From positions 89,074-153,073 of the forward strand of contig JADFZT010000003.1 of assembly GCA_015232395.1 (NCBI GenBank): a stretch of 64,000 bases of DNA, written 5' to 3'. Both the position numbers and the translations under genes were made by a program. Origin of the DNA: Magnetococcales bacterium (GTDB taxonomy: Bacteria > Pseudomonadota > Magnetococcia > Magnetococcales > JADFZT01). The notes under the pieces were generated by a model. The model saw nothing but the letters and a program-made list of their open reading frames with translations. It did not search any database and was not told the DNA's origin. Shown here piece after piece: positions 1-9,090 of this stretch. The stretch's first letter is position 1; each line of letters begins with the position of its first letter.

Positions 1-28
1 GAGGCTGGAACTGCTTTGTTTCCCTCAT
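1..28 (-). CDS. 5' end of an unidentified gene running off the left edge
   Basis: Only the first nine codons are present, reading leftward from an ATG at 28-26 (M-R-E-T-K-Q-F-Q-P). The call rests on a near-consensus Shine-Dalgarno (AAAGGAGGTG on the minus strand, bases 40-31) immediately upstream of that ATG. Product unknown. It would be divergent from the small secreted protein at 264, so bases 29-263 probably hold both promoters. Confidence 0.5.
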
Positions 29-263
29 CCCACCTCCTTTCAAAAAAACGGCCACTTCCCTCTGAAGCAGCCAAATCAACCTAAAAAAAATGTGTTGAAA
101 CAGGAAACCAAATCCGCTAACAAAAATCCAAGAAATTGAGGCCCAACCAAACCATTGGCTTTCACCTCTGCGTGATGATTTCGGGAGCACACCAACGCCA
201 GGCAATCACCGGAATCAGAACGGAGATTTCATGTTTTGGTATCATTTGAACGGGAGAAGACTC

Positions 264-512
264 ATGAAAAAACGCGCCACCGCATTGGCCATCGCCGCAC
301 TACTCGGAATGGCGGTCATGACAACGCCAACCTCCAGTGAGGCCTATTGGGGATATCCTGGCGGCTATTACGGCTACCCCGGCTATGGCTACGGCTACCC
401 CGGCTATGGCGGTTACGGCTATCCCGGTGGCTGGGGAGGCTATCCCTACTACGGTGGCTATTATCCCTATTACGGCAGCACCTGGTGGAATCCCTTCAGC
501 TGGTTCTGGTAA
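264..512 (+). CDS. Small secreted Gly/Tyr/Pro-rich protein
   Basis: 82 residues. Residues 1-27 form a signal peptide (MKKR, hydrophobic core, cleavage probably after SSEA). The rest is low complexity built from YGYPGYG-type and GGY units and ends in aromatic residues (WWNPFSWFW). ATG 264 is preferred over an in-frame ATG at 231 because GGGAGAAG precedes it and it begins a proper signal peptide. Known Gly/Tyr-rich exported proteins are often surface or self-assembling; no specific function is recognised. A small hairpin (CCTCCG/CGGAGG, about 539-553) lies between it and the convergent gene downstream. Confidence 0.7.
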   Translation: MKKRATALAIAALLGMAVMTTPTSSEAYWGYPGGYYGYPGYGYGYPGYGGYGYPGGWGGYPYYGGYYPYYGSTWWNPFSWFW

Positions 513-563
513 AAGCATCGCCCCGGGTCGGAACCTCCCCTCCGGCCCGGAGGCCTCTTCCAG

Positions 564-2207
564 TTACACCGGAAAACGGTCCACTAAAGCATCCAGCTCT
601 TCAGACATCTCCATCACCGCGCTGTTTCCCGCCCGCACCGCCCGAATCAGGTCGCGCAGGTGTGCCATTGATTGATGCACCCGATTCAGATCTTCATCCG
701 CCTCATTTCCCTTCCTCAAGGCTTGCAGGCGCTCCTGAAGGGTGTCTGCCTCCTGCTCCATCTCGACGATCAACCGCCCAAACCCCTTGGCTATTTCAGA
801 CTCATCCTCGGCATGTTCGGAAAGAACGAAAAATATTTCCCGCAGGGTTCCGCTCATCCGCCCCATGGCCGCCGCCAGAGCCTTGATCTCATCCTTTTGC
901 GGCGGAGCTTGATCATCGGGCTCTTCACCACTGAAGAGATCGGCCAGGCGAATCAGGGTGGTCACCGGGTCTGTGATACGGCGGGTCATGAATACTGAGA
1001 ATACCCCCCCCACCAAGATGGCCGTCGCTGCCAGGAAGAGTGCAAACGTCGTCCGGAACTGGGAGTTGGCCCGGGTGACCTTTTCAGCCCGAGCCATATC
1101 CGCCACCGCCTCAACCACGTGGGCCTCCACCAAGGGTTCCACCTGGTGCACCGCCCCCCGCATCAGGGAGGTCAAGCGGACAATTTGGTGATTCTGCTCC
1201 ACCAGGGCCAAAAAGTCGGTTTCATAGCGCTTCAGAAGTGCCAGCAGTGCTGAACGATCATCAGAGGAGATTTTCGAAGCGGCGATATTGGCTGAAACCC
1301 GCTCCACCCCCCTCTGCACCATCCGGGCATAACGTTCATCCCCCCGAATCAGATAATCCTTTTCCCGACGGCGCAAAGAGAGAATATCCTCTTCCAGGTC
1401 GGCCACATGCGCTCCCTGTATAAAGGCTTCCAGCTCTCTCGCCTCATCCCGAAAAAGCCCTTTTCCTCCTGCAATATCCTCCCCGGCCAGAACACCATCG
1501 GCATAGCTTTGAAAATGGTTGAGATAACGCTCCATCCCCTGGCTGAGTCTGGTTTTATCCGCCGCCACAAGCCCTGAATCCTGAACTTGCCGGTTGAATT
1601 GTTGCCCCAAAGCCACTACCCGCTTCAGATAGGCCTGCTCCCGGCGCAGTCCCAGATCCTTCTCTGCCCGACGAATCTGCAACAGGGTGAGATAGAGGGC
1701 GCTGGTTTTAAATTGACCGACTTTTTCCTCTACGGCGTGGATGGTCTCTCGAAAGCGTCCCCGCAACCCCTGGTTGTGATCGAGCCCCTTGATTTCCCAG
1801 GCTTCGACGATCTGTTTGAAGGCGTTGTGGTAGACCCCCAACCGCTCCCGGATGCGTTCGGCCACCCGTTGCCCCCCGGCCCGCTCCTCGATCCCCTGCA
1901 ACTGCCGGGCATCCTGAAGAGCCAAATCCACCTGCCGGGCGACACGCTCTATATATTGATGATCCTTACGGGACAAAAAATCCTTTTCGCTACGGCGGGC
2001 TTCCAGCATGTAGCGGTGGATATTCAAAGAGAGGCTTTTTTTGGTCTCATGCACCTCCATGAGATGGTCATAGCGATTGAGGGCCTCATACAGGGTGGTG
2101 TGATATTGCCACACCACCACCAAAAACATCAGCCCCGTCAGGCCAAACCCCATGCCCATGCGCTGGCCCACGGAAAGATTTCTGAAAAATCCATTTTCCC
2201 CCATCAC
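564..2207 (-). CDS. Membrane sensor protein with HBM-like periplasmic helices and HAMP, no output domain
   Basis: 547 residues. A transmembrane helix near 18-33, then about 350 mostly helical periplasmic residues with repeated blocks of the type RRSEKDFL / RRAEKDLGL / RRREKDYL, which resemble the helical bimodular (HBM) sensor domain of some chemoreceptors. A second TM lies near 386-407, a HAMP domain (RRITDPVTTLIRLADLF) follows, then about 90 residues of predicted coiled coil. There is no methyl-accepting hairpin, kinase, GGDEF or phosphatase domain before the stop. It may signal through a partner or be a truncated chemoreceptor. Divergent from the pseudopilin operon. Confidence 0.75.
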   Translation of the reverse strand: MMGENGFFRNLSVGQRMGMGFGLTGLMFLVVVWQYHTTLYEALNRYDHLMEVHETKKSLSLNIHRYMLEARRSEKDFLSRKDHQYIERVARQVDLALQDARQLQGIEERAGGQRVAERIRERLGVYHNAFKQIVEAWEIKGLDHNQGLRGRFRETIHAVEEKVGQFKTSALYLTLLQIRRAEKDLGLRREQAYLKRVVALGQQFNRQVQDSGLVAADKTRLSQGMERYLNHFQSYADGVLAGEDIAGGKGLFRDEARELEAFIQGAHVADLEEDILSLRRREKDYLIRGDERYARMVQRGVERVSANIAASKISSDDRSALLALLKRYETDFLALVEQNHQIVRLTSLMRGAVHQVEPLVEAHVVEAVADMARAEKVTRANSQFRTTFALFLAATAILVGGVFSVFMTRRITDPVTTLIRLADLFSGEEPDDQAPPQKDEIKALAAAMGRMSGTLREIFFVLSEHAEDESEIAKGFGRLIVEMEQEADTLQERLQALRKGNEADEDLNRVHQSMAHLRDLIRAVRAGNSAVMEMSEELDALVDRFPV

Positions 2208-2526
2208 CCACCCCTCTTATCGGTATTTCCGCGACCCGGAGGTCTATTCCCACCCCTCCAAGTCGCCATTTTTCAGGCATCCAAAACAGAGGAACCAAAT
2301 GCACCGCTCCCCCATCCAAACATGGTAGAGAGAACCCGGCACGATATCATGGAAAATTATCGGGAAATACCTTATAATGGGAGATATCTGGCGTAGTATT
2401 GCCTTTATTTCAGATTATCGATAACGAACACACGGGCATGGCTGGCTGACTAAACCCGGGGAATGTTGGAGAGATCTTAAATATCCCACGCTTCCGACAC
2501 CCCCGCAAATCCTTGGGTTCAAGTAT
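2208..2526. other. Divergent intergenic region between the sensor gene and the pseudopilin operon
   Basis: About 320 bases without a credible gene. It must hold promoters for the leftward sensor gene and the rightward pilin operon. A TATAAT hexamer at 2373-2378 is the best -10-like element for the rightward operon, though its -35 (TGGAAA, 2350-2355) is poor. No strong terminator or RNA structure seen. Confidence 0.4.
2373..2378 (+). promoter_or_regulatory. Candidate -10 box for the pseudopilin operon
   Basis: Exact TATAAT, about 150 bases before the first pseudopilin start. The -35 region at 17-bp spacing matches TTGACA poorly, so this is tentative. Confidence 0.3.
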
Positions 2527-2994
2527 ATGGCTGCACCGCTTAAAACGCCCCCCCCCTCCTCCCAAAGCGGCTTCACCCTGGTGGAGCTGATCATGGTGAT
2601 GGTGATCATCGGCATCATCAGCGTTTTCGCCGTGGATCGAGCCCCGGATAGCCTCCTCAATGTCGATGCCGCTGCCAGGCAGGTTGCCCAGGAGATCCGT
2701 TATACGCAATCCCTGGCCATGGCTGGCAATGCCCTGGCCTTGGGCGCAACCACCCAGGATCACTCCTTTGTCTATGTAGACTCCGACTCCTATCTCATAC
2801 GTCAGGATGCTGACGGCTCCACCATAGCCAGCGATGATCTGGTAAATGTGACTTTTGACAGCCCCTTTGCCGATATCACCTTCGATGGCAAGGGAGACCC
2901 TGGTGGCACCACGACAACCATCACTGTAACCGCCGATGGCAACAGCATGGATATAGTGGTGATCAAAAATACCGGTGCGGTGATCATCCAATGA
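2527..2994 (+). CDS. MshC/GspH-like type IV minor pseudopilin
   Basis: 155 residues. A 14-residue polar leader ends in SG before FTLVELIMVMVII, the class III prepilin signature, with cleavage after Gly and Glu at +5. The hydrophobic helix is followed by a short beta-rich domain, the size and layout of MshC or GspH/FimT pseudopilins. First gene of a five-gene run; its stop overlaps the next start (ATGA at 2991). Matched by order and size to mshC of MSHA pilus clusters; GspH is the alternative. No good Shine-Dalgarno precedes the ATG, so a slightly different start is possible. Confidence 0.75.
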   Translation: MAAPLKTPPPSSQSGFTLVELIMVMVIIGIISVFAVDRAPDSLLNVDAAARQVAQEIRYTQSLAMAGNALALGATTQDHSFVYVDSDSYLIRQDADGSTIASDDLVNVTFDSPFADITFDGKGDPGGTTTTITVTADGNSMDIVVIKNTGAVIIQ

Positions 2995-3485
2995 ACAACA
3001 TCTCACCCTTCCAACAGGTTCCGGGAACCTGCCGTATTTTTAAAGCACACCGTCAAGCGGGTTTCAGCCTGATTGAGCTGATCATCTTCATCGTCATCAT
3101 CTCCATCACCATCGCCGGTGTCGTCCCCATGTTCATGGAGGCCCTCTCCAGCTCCTTTGTCCGGGAAAATATCCAAGCCCGATTTTTGGCTCAGGAAGTA
3201 CTCGAAGAGATCTATGGTGATGTCAATGAAAACGGCTCTGCCGGATTTGATCGGATCAACAGCACCAACTATCCAGGGGATCTCGATCTCGATATTGGTG
3301 CCAACATCAATTTCGACCGGTTGATCACCCTGGGTGAGGGCACCCTCTCCGGAACGACCGTTACCTGCGACTATGACACCGCTCCCAGCCCAAGCTCCGA
3401 CTATGGCTGTGTCACGGTAACCGTAAAAGTTGCCTCTTCCGACAGTAACACCCTGGCCATCTCCCAACGGGTATTCGTACGATGA
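2991..3485 (+). CDS. MshD-like type IV minor pseudopilin
   Basis: 164 residues. Prepilin motif AGFSLIELIIFIVIIS after a 22-residue leader, then QARFLAQEVLEEIYGDV, a region typical of MshD/GspI-type pilins. ATGA overlap with both neighbours implies translational coupling. Two Cys in the C-terminal half (CDYDTAPSPSSDYGC) could form a disulfide loop as in other pilins. Position and size suggest MshD. Confidence 0.72.
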   Translation: MNNISPFQQVPGTCRIFKAHRQAGFSLIELIIFIVIISITIAGVVPMFMEALSSSFVRENIQARFLAQEVLEEIYGDVNENGSAGFDRINSTNYPGDLDLDIGANINFDRLITLGEGTLSGTTVTCDYDTAPSPSSDYGCVTVTVKVASSDSNTLAISQRVFVR

Positions 3486-3991
3486 CTTGCCACCTCCCCA
3501 GGTACTCTTCTGCCCATCATTCCCAAAGGGGATTCAGTCTCATTGAGATGATCATGGTGATCGTCATCATGTCCATCCTGGCCAGCGTCGGCTCCACCAT
3601 GATCAGCAACACCATGAAGTCCTATTTCATGAGCCGGGATATCGTCCCTCTCTCCAACCAGGGCCACGTCATCATGGAACGCATGGTGCGTGAACTGCAG
3701 GAAGGGCAGTGCGCTACTGTCTCCAATCCAGGAGGGGGTACGGACGACCTCCAGTTTGACGATGCCGATTCTCCAGCCAACACCATCCAGTTCAGCCAAA
3801 CCGACACTGAAATCTTCATGGACAGCGATATCCTGGGCCAAAATATCCAGGCTGGCAGTCTCACTTTCAACATCGATACCAGCAAATGTTACGTTCAGCT
3901 GCGATTCGTTCTGGAGTACACCCTCTCTGATTTTGCCGGGGGTGGCACCATCGAAATTCCCTTCCAGACCGGAGTCCACATGAGAAACTGA
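3482..3991 (+). CDS. MshO-like type IV minor pseudopilin
   Basis: 169 residues. Prepilin motif RGFSLIEMIMVIVIMS after a short leader. The following segment (MSRDIVPLSNQGHVIMERMVRELQ) resembles MshO/GspJ proteins, in which a conserved R/E-rich helix follows the N-terminal pilin helix. Starts inside the preceding stop codon (ATGA). Third of three consecutive pseudopilins, matching the mshC-mshD-mshO order. It is shorter than typical MshO proteins. Confidence 0.72.
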   Translation: MTCHLPRYSSAHHSQRGFSLIEMIMVIVIMSILASVGSTMISNTMKSYFMSRDIVPLSNQGHVIMERMVRELQEGQCATVSNPGGGTDDLQFDDADSPANTIQFSQTDTEIFMDSDILGQNIQAGSLTFNIDTSKCYVQLRFVLEYTLSDFAGGGTIEIPFQTGVHMRN

Positions 3992-4000
3992 CGTGAAGAG

Positions 4001-4867
4001 ATGACCAAAGCCTCCCGCCAGCAAGGCTCTCTACTCATCGCAGCCATCGTTATCATGGTTTTGGCGGGAACACTTGGCTTGGCGGTTTCCAAAATAGAGA
4101 TGGGAACCAGCCATATCATGGTTCAGAGCGTCAAAGGGAGCGACGCCTTTGATGGCAGTGAGTCAGGCCTGAAGCTGGTAGAAAGCCTCCTGCTCCAAGC
4201 CAACTGTGATCCCTCTGCGGTGGCCGGAGGGGTGACCGTGGATCCCGTCACCACCCTGTCACTCCCCATTGATCAAAAAACCATCACCGCCCGCATCACC
4301 GATCAAACCGCCACCACACCCAATCAATATCTGATCGAATCCGTAGACATCACCACCAACAACCAACGCACCGTGGAGCGGCAACTCCTCTGCACGCCTG
4401 GCAACGGCGAAGGCAGCAACCTGGCCAATGGCGGCAATGCGCCCACCAGTTGGAGCATGAACGGCAGCAACAGCGTCAACGCCGACGGCAGCTTTACTTT
4501 TTCCCAAAACGGCACCAGTAAGTCCGATAACAATCTTCTCTCCTTTCCCAGCTATAGCGGAGAGACAATCTATCTGACCTTCGATTATGAGATCACCGGA
4601 TCCCTCACCATCGAAGTGCGTTTAAAGTCCAACAGCAACGATTTTGATGAAAAACGAAGAGCCTCCCTTGAAGGCAACGGCTCACATACATTTGATTTCG
4701 GCATTCTCGACCCTGAGAATATCAAATTCGTCCAAATCAAGCTTTCAGGGGTAAGCAGCGGAGAAGAACTCAACCTCAGCGTCCCCTGCCTCGACAAAAA
4801 CCCTCCTGAATCATGCACATCCACTCCAGCAAGCCTTACTCTGGGCAACTGGCGGGAACAGACGTAA
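4001..4867 (+). CDS. MshP/PilX-like minor pilus-assembly protein
   Basis: 288 residues. N-terminus RQQGSLLIAAIVIMVLAGTL is the atypical prepilin-like signature (Q-Q-G-S plus a hydrophobic helix) of MshP and PilX proteins, followed by a conserved GSDAFDGSESGLKLVE helix. The C-terminal half is predicted beta-rich and may be a carbohydrate-binding-like or adhesive domain; Cys residues near the C-terminus (VPCLDKN, ESCTS) could form disulfides. Nine bases after the preceding gene. A paralogue follows at 5179 with the same N-terminal module. Confidence 0.68.
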   Translation: MTKASRQQGSLLIAAIVIMVLAGTLGLAVSKIEMGTSHIMVQSVKGSDAFDGSESGLKLVESLLLQANCDPSAVAGGVTVDPVTTLSLPIDQKTITARITDQTATTPNQYLIESVDITTNNQRTVERQLLCTPGNGEGSNLANGGNAPTSWSMNGSNSVNADGSFTFSQNGTSKSDNNLLSFPSYSGETIYLTFDYEITGSLTIEVRLKSNSNDFDEKRRASLEGNGSHTFDFGILDPENIKFVQIKLSGVSSGEELNLSVPCLDKNPPESCTSTPASLTLGNWREQT

Positions 4868-5178
4868 AATAAAATCCACATACCGATTTCCAACGCAAAT
4901 ATTGAACTCCATTTCACTGTTTTGTAATAGATTGGCAACGATTTCAACAAAACAGCGACCCCCCCTGGAACACGCATTTTTCTTGCAATCCCCCATCAAT
5001 AATTTTATATTGAGGGCGGAATGGCTAAATTTTTTTTACTTACGTTTTTTGCTACGTTTTTTGCGTTTTTTTGTTTTGCATCTTTTTTGTTAGGCGGCAC
5101 CGTCAACCCAAACGATATCGGTCGGTTCTTATAGTGAACGGCCCGGCCTGGGATCTGCCCCAGTTGAAGGAAACAGTC
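4868..5178. other. AT-rich spacer with a T-run repeat between two MshP-like genes
   Basis: About 310 bases without a convincing gene inside an otherwise tightly packed operon. It contains a direct repeat of TACGTTTTTTGC (5041-5052 and 5053-5064) followed by further T-runs up to about 5090. No stem-loop precedes the T-runs, so it is not a simple terminator. It may be a promoter, attenuator or slippage-prone tract for the large downstream gene. Confidence 0.45.
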
Positions 5179-7062
5179 ATGAAACGCCAAACCCCGCAAC
5201 AGGGCTCCCTCATCATCGTCGCCATCATCGTCATGGTGGTGGTGGCAACCATCGGTATCAGCATCTCCAAGATGTATGTGGGGGGTGCCAAAACCTCGGT
5301 GGAAGTGGTAGAGGGCAGCAACTCCTTCGACGCAGCGGAATCGGGGGCCCAGATCGTCATCGGTCAGCTTTTGGCCAACGACTGCGATCCCAACACCCTG
5401 AGTGGCGCTGTGGTCAACGGCGACGGCTCCGTGGATGTGACCCAAACCATATCCGGCATGGGTGAATTTACGGTCACATTTACCCCCACCCCAGCTGGTC
5501 AAACCGACATCTATACCGCCTATTCTCAAGGTATTGGTCAACGCATCACCCAGGTGGAGGTCTCCTGCGCAGGCTCCGATAGTGGGGCGCATCCCATCAT
5601 GGTGGAGGATCCAGCCAACCTGACAATCCACGCCACCGTCACCATCAATGACAACACTGTCATCGATTGCGAAGCTGAAGAAGGTGGGGATGAAGAGGGC
5701 GGTGAAGAGGGCGGCAGTGGAGGTGGAGCTTCTGACGGTGGAGGGGCCTCTGAAGGGGGCGAATCAGAAGGGGGTACCAGTGGTGGTGGCTCGGCAGCTG
5801 GACTGCCCCCCCTCATGGACACCCTTTTTGTCGAACTTTTGCCTGATTTTTTCAACGCTCTGATTTCGGATGCCCGAGCGGATGATTCCGGCGGTGGCGG
5901 CAGTGAAGGGGAAGAAGAGACAACGATCTGCCACCAACCCGGCACCCCTGCAGAGCAGACGATGACGGTCAACGCCTCCGCTCTGGATGGTCATCTGGGT
6001 CATGGTGATGAGGTGGGTGAATGTTCCGAGGGTGACAGCGGTGGTGGTGGCAGTGAAGGGGAAGCCAGCGGTGGCGGTAGTAGCAGTTCCAATGCCTATA
6101 TCGGTACCTGCAACATCCTGACGGAATCCGGCCCTCTGGAAGAAGAAACCATCGATTTTGACAGCCTCGGCAGCTATCCCGGCTCCGCAACGGATGGGGA
6201 TGTCACCATCTCCGACTCCGATGACGGTGGGGGTAGTGGCGGTGGGGCCAGTGAAGGTGGAGAGAGTGGCGGTGGATCAGCTGTCAGCTTGTGGCCTCTC
6301 AAGAAAAATGTCCTGGCCAACCGAATCTCAACGGTTTTTGATCTCCTGATTTCGGATGCCCGAGCGGAAGAGAGCGGTGGTGGCGGCAGTGAAGGGGAAG
6401 AAGAGACAACGATCTGCCACCAACCCGGCACTCCTGCAGAGCAGACGATGACGGTCAACGCCTCCGCTCTCGATGGTCATCTGGGCCATGGTGACGAGCT
6501 GGGTGAATGTTCCGAGGGTGACAGCGGTGGTGGTGGCAGTGAAGGGGAGGAAGAAGTAGAAGAGAGCAGCAACATCCTTCCTCCTGGAGATTATGGCACG
6601 GTGACGGTTGAAGCGAATCAGACCGTCATTCTGCAACCCGGTGTCTATTACATCGAAGAGCTGATTCTGGCAGATGGTGCCATCCTGCAGATCAGCCCGA
6701 GTGGGACCGTCACCCTCCACACCCAGAGTGCCACTTTTGGTACCGATACCCTGGTCAACTCCAGTGGGGATGCGGAAGATCTTCTGATCTACACCTATCT
6801 CACCCCTGGGAGTGTCGATATCGGCGACTATTCCATCACCAAGGCGATCATCCTGGCTCCGGATAACGGCACGGATGTCACCATGGGCACCGGGGTTGAA
6901 TTTACCGGAGCGGTAGCGAGCGGTGGCAGCGTCACCATTGGTGAAAACAGCGCCCTCACCTTCAACGACGACATCGCTACAGTCCTGGAAACCCTGGGCT
7001 ATGCCGGTGATAGCTCTGCCGGTGGTGCCATCGAAGCAGGCTCCTGGAAAGAAACCTTCTAA
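5179..7062 (+). CDS. Large MshP/PilX-like pilus-associated protein with duplicated Cys/His motif
   Basis: 627 residues. The N-terminus (QQGSLIIVAIIVMVVVATIG, then GSNSFDAAESGAQI) is paralogous to the preceding MshP-like protein. The middle is Gly/Ser/Glu-rich (GGGASEGGES, SGGGGSEGEEE) and carries two nearly identical 68-residue blocks at residues 228-295 and 390-457. Each block has the pattern CHQPGTP, then V-N-A-S-A-L-D-x-H-L-x-H-G-D, then G-E-C. The C-terminal 150 residues look like a short beta-helix (VILQPGVYYIEELILADGA, TGAVASGGSVTIG), as in C-terminal domains of some PilX-type proteins. ATG 5179 is chosen because GAAGG lies eight bases upstream and the prepilin-like motif then sits correctly. 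Possibly a pilus-tip or surface adhesin. Confidence 0.7.
   Translation: MKRQTPQQGSLIIVAIIVMVVVATIGISISKMYVGGAKTSVEVVEGSNSFDAAESGAQIVIGQLLANDCDPNTLSGAVVNGDGSVDVTQTISGMGEFTVTFTPTPAGQTDIYTAYSQGIGQRITQVEVSCAGSDSGAHPIMVEDPANLTIHATVTINDNTVIDCEAEEGGDEEGGEEGGSGGGASDGGGASEGGESEGGTSGGGSAAGLPPLMDTLFVELLPDFFNALISDARADDSGGGGSEGEEETTICHQPGTPAEQTMTVNASALDGHLGHGDEVGECSEGDSGGGGSEGEASGGGSSSSNAYIGTCNILTESGPLEEETIDFDSLGSYPGSATDGDVTISDSDDGGGSGGGASEGGESGGGSAVSLWPLKKNVLANRISTVFDLLISDARAEESGGGGSEGEEETTICHQPGTPAEQTMTVNASALDGHLGHGDELGECSEGDSGGGGSEGEEEVEESSNILPPGDYGTVTVEANQTVILQPGVYYIEELILADGAILQISPSGTVTLHTQSATFGTDTLVNSSGDAEDLLIYTYLTPGSVDIGDYSITKAIILAPDNGTDVTMGTGVEFTGAVASGGSVTIGENSALTFNDDIATVLETLGYAGDSSAGGAIEAGSWKETF
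5860..6063 (+). repeat. Copy 1 of a 204-bp in-frame internal duplication
   Basis: Begins CTGATTTCGGATGCCCGAGC and encodes the Gly/Ser/Glu linker plus the CHQPGTP...HLGHGD...C motif. The same 204 bp recur at 6346-6549 with few differences, mostly silent or conservative (for example GDEV versus GDEL). Confidence 0.9.
6346..6549 (+). repeat. Copy 2 of a 204-bp in-frame internal duplication
   Basis: Second copy of the block at 5860-6063, same length and frame, beginning with the same CTGATTTCGGATGCCCGAGC. More diverged similarity (GGGASEGGES before each copy) suggests the original duplication was larger, roughly 300 bp. Confidence 0.9.
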
Positions 7063-7085
7063 AGCCAGCGATCATCACGATCATC

Positions 7086-7121
7086 AAAAAAAGCCCCCAG
7101 GCTACATCGGGGGCTTTTTTT
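7086..7121 (+). terminator. Rho-independent terminator of the pilin operon
   Basis: A-run plus GCCCCC (7086-7098), a ten-base loop, GGGGGC (7109-7114) and seven Ts. Lies 23 bases after the stop of the large pilus-associated gene. The flanking A-run also makes it usable from the other strand. Confidence 0.9.
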
Positions 7122-7301
7122 GATGTTTGGGGCACTTATTCCCTCCACAACCATTAAATTTCCGAATTTCCCAAGAATGATCCCCCCGTTCGACCAATTC
7201 GTAGACCGGAAGCTGTACCTCTGTTAGTCTGTCAAGGTTTTGAAAATCGTTTTTTGGCGACTATTTTCACCTCTCCATTTTTTATTCTGAGGGCACAGGC
7301 G

Positions 7302-9056
7302 ATGGATAAAAGACTGAAAAACCCCACCCCCTGGATTTTCGTCGTCGGCGCTCTTCTGGCCCTTTATGCCGGAGCCTGGGTCACCCCCACCTGGACCATG
7401 GAATCGGTCACCCTGGATGTTCAGAGCGATGAGAAGGGGAACCTCTATTATGTCAAGAAGGGTAAGCCCCAATATCTTCCGGACATCACAGCGGCCCACG
7501 AAGCCCGCCTCACCCCGGAAATTCTGGCTGAGCTCAACCAACAGGAAGCCGCCCCTCAGGTGATGTCGGAGGTGGTCAGCCACACCGAAATCATTGATGG
7601 GACCACCCACACCCTCTATAAACACCACATCGCCAAAAAACATTGGCGTTTTTGGTCCCTGCTCCCAGCCATCGTGGCGGTTCTCCTCTGCTTCGTCTCC
7701 CGGGAACCGGTCACCGCCCTCTTCGGGGGTATTGTGGCGGGGGCATTTCTATTGGGACGACCCGATATCACCGATGACGTTTTGGTGCCCCAACTCGCTA
7801 CCACCGGAGCCGCAGGGGTATTGCTGCTCTATCTCTGGTTGCTGGGGGGATTGATGGGGGTCTGGTCACGCACCGGAGCCGCCCAGGCCTTTGCAGAGCT
7901 GATGACCCGGCGGGTGGTGCGTGGACCCCGCTCGGCGAAACTGGTCGCCTGGTTTTTGGGGGTGATTTTTTTCCAGGGAGGCACCATGAGTTCGGTGCTG
8001 GTGGGGACCACGGTCAAACCCATCGCCGACAAGGAAAACATCAGCCACGAAGAGCTTTCCTACATCGTCGACTCCACCTCCTCCCCCATCGCCTCCCAAC
8101 TGGCTTTCAACGCCTGGCCCGGCTATGTGCAGGCCTTTATTTTCGTGGCTGGCGTTCCCTTTCTCCTCACCGAAGGAGACCGGATCAGCTTCTTTTTTGC
8201 CAGTGTCCCCTTCTGTTTTTACGCCATATTTGCCGTTTTAAGCACCTTCCTGCTCTCCATCGACAAACTCCCCTTCATGTCCAGGCAGATGCGTGAGGCG
8301 GTCACTCGAGCCCGCACCACAGGCGAGTTGGACGGCCCCGATGCCAGCCCCTTGAGTGCCAAGGAGCTGCAATTCAGTAATATTCCAGAGGGTTATTCCC
8401 CTCACGTTGCTGAATTTTTCATCCCCCTTTTAACCTTGATCGGCATTGCCATCGGCACCTTCATCGCCTTTGGCTCCCCCCAGGTGAGGTGGGCCTTTGG
8501 GGCCGCACTCCTGATCGCCCTGTTGATGGCGCTTTTCAGGGGAATGAGCCTCCACGATGTGATGGGGGGGGTTTCCGAAGGAATGAAAGGGGTGTTGCTG
8601 GGTTCGGTAATTTTGCTGCTGGCCATCACCATCGGCGGCATCAGCAAAGAGGCCGGGGGGGCGATCTATCTGGTGGAGCTGTTGGGGGATCGGATTCCCT
8701 ATTGGCTGCTGCCGGTCATTTTGCAGGTACTCACCATCATCATCGCCTTTTCCACCGGCACCAGCTGGGGGACTTATGCCGTTGCATTCCCCTTGGCCAT
8801 GCCTCTGGCCTGGGCAGTGGCCCAATCTGCTGGGCTCGAACACCCCCAGCTCTTCATGACCATCTGCTTTGCGGCGGTGATGGATGGCTCGGTCTATGGG
8901 GATCAATGCTCCCCCATCTCGGATACCACGGTATTGAGTTCCATGTGTACCGGCTGTGACCTGATGGATCACGTCAAAACCCAGATCCCCAACGCCTCCA
9001 TAGCGGCAGGCTTGGCAGCCATCTGCTGGACGGCGACAGCTTTTTTCTTCACTTGA
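7302..9056 (+). CDS. nhaC: NhaC-family Na+/H+ antiporter
   Basis: 584 residues. An N-terminal TM and a roughly 90-residue extramembrane segment are followed by the NhaC core beginning [21 protein letters not shown], with about ten more TM helices. Family-typical segments include [27 protein letters not shown] and the late [15 protein letters not shown]. Expected to exchange cytoplasmic Na+ for protons. ATG 7302 is used because GAGGG precedes it; an upstream in-frame ATG at 7254 has no good ribosome site. The N-terminal insertion between TM1 and the core is longer than in simple NhaC proteins. The exact substrate cannot be read from sequence. Confidence 0.85.
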   Translation: MDKRLKNPTPWIFVVGALLALYAGAWVTPTWTMESVTLDVQSDEKGNLYYVKKGKPQYLPDITAAHEARLTPEILAELNQQEAAPQVMSEVVSHTEIIDGTTHTLYKHHIAKKHWRFWSLLPAIVAVLLCFVSREPVTALFGGIVAGAFLLGRPDITDDVLVPQLATTGAAGVLLLYLWLLGGLMGVWSRTGAAQAFAELMTRRVVRGPRSAKLVAWFLGVIFFQGGTMSSVLVGTTVKPIADKENISHEELSYIVDSTSSPIASQLAFNAWPGYVQAFIFVAGVPFLLTEGDRISFFFASVPFCFYAIFAVLSTFLLSIDKLPFMSRQMREAVTRARTTGELDGPDASPLSAKELQFSNIPEGYSPHVAEFFIPLLTLIGIAIGTFIAFGSPQVRWAFGAALLIALLMALFRGMSLHDVMGGVSEGMKGVLLGSVILLLAITIGGISKEAGGAIYLVELLGDRIPYWLLPVILQVLTIIIAFSTGTSWGTYAVAFPLAMPLAWAVAQSAGLEHPQLFMTICFAAVMDGSVYGDQCSPISDTTVLSSMCTGCDLMDHVKTQIPNASIAAGLAAICWTATAFFFT

Positions 9057-9090
9057 TTATCAGGACAGAAAAAGGTCTCAACAAACACCA

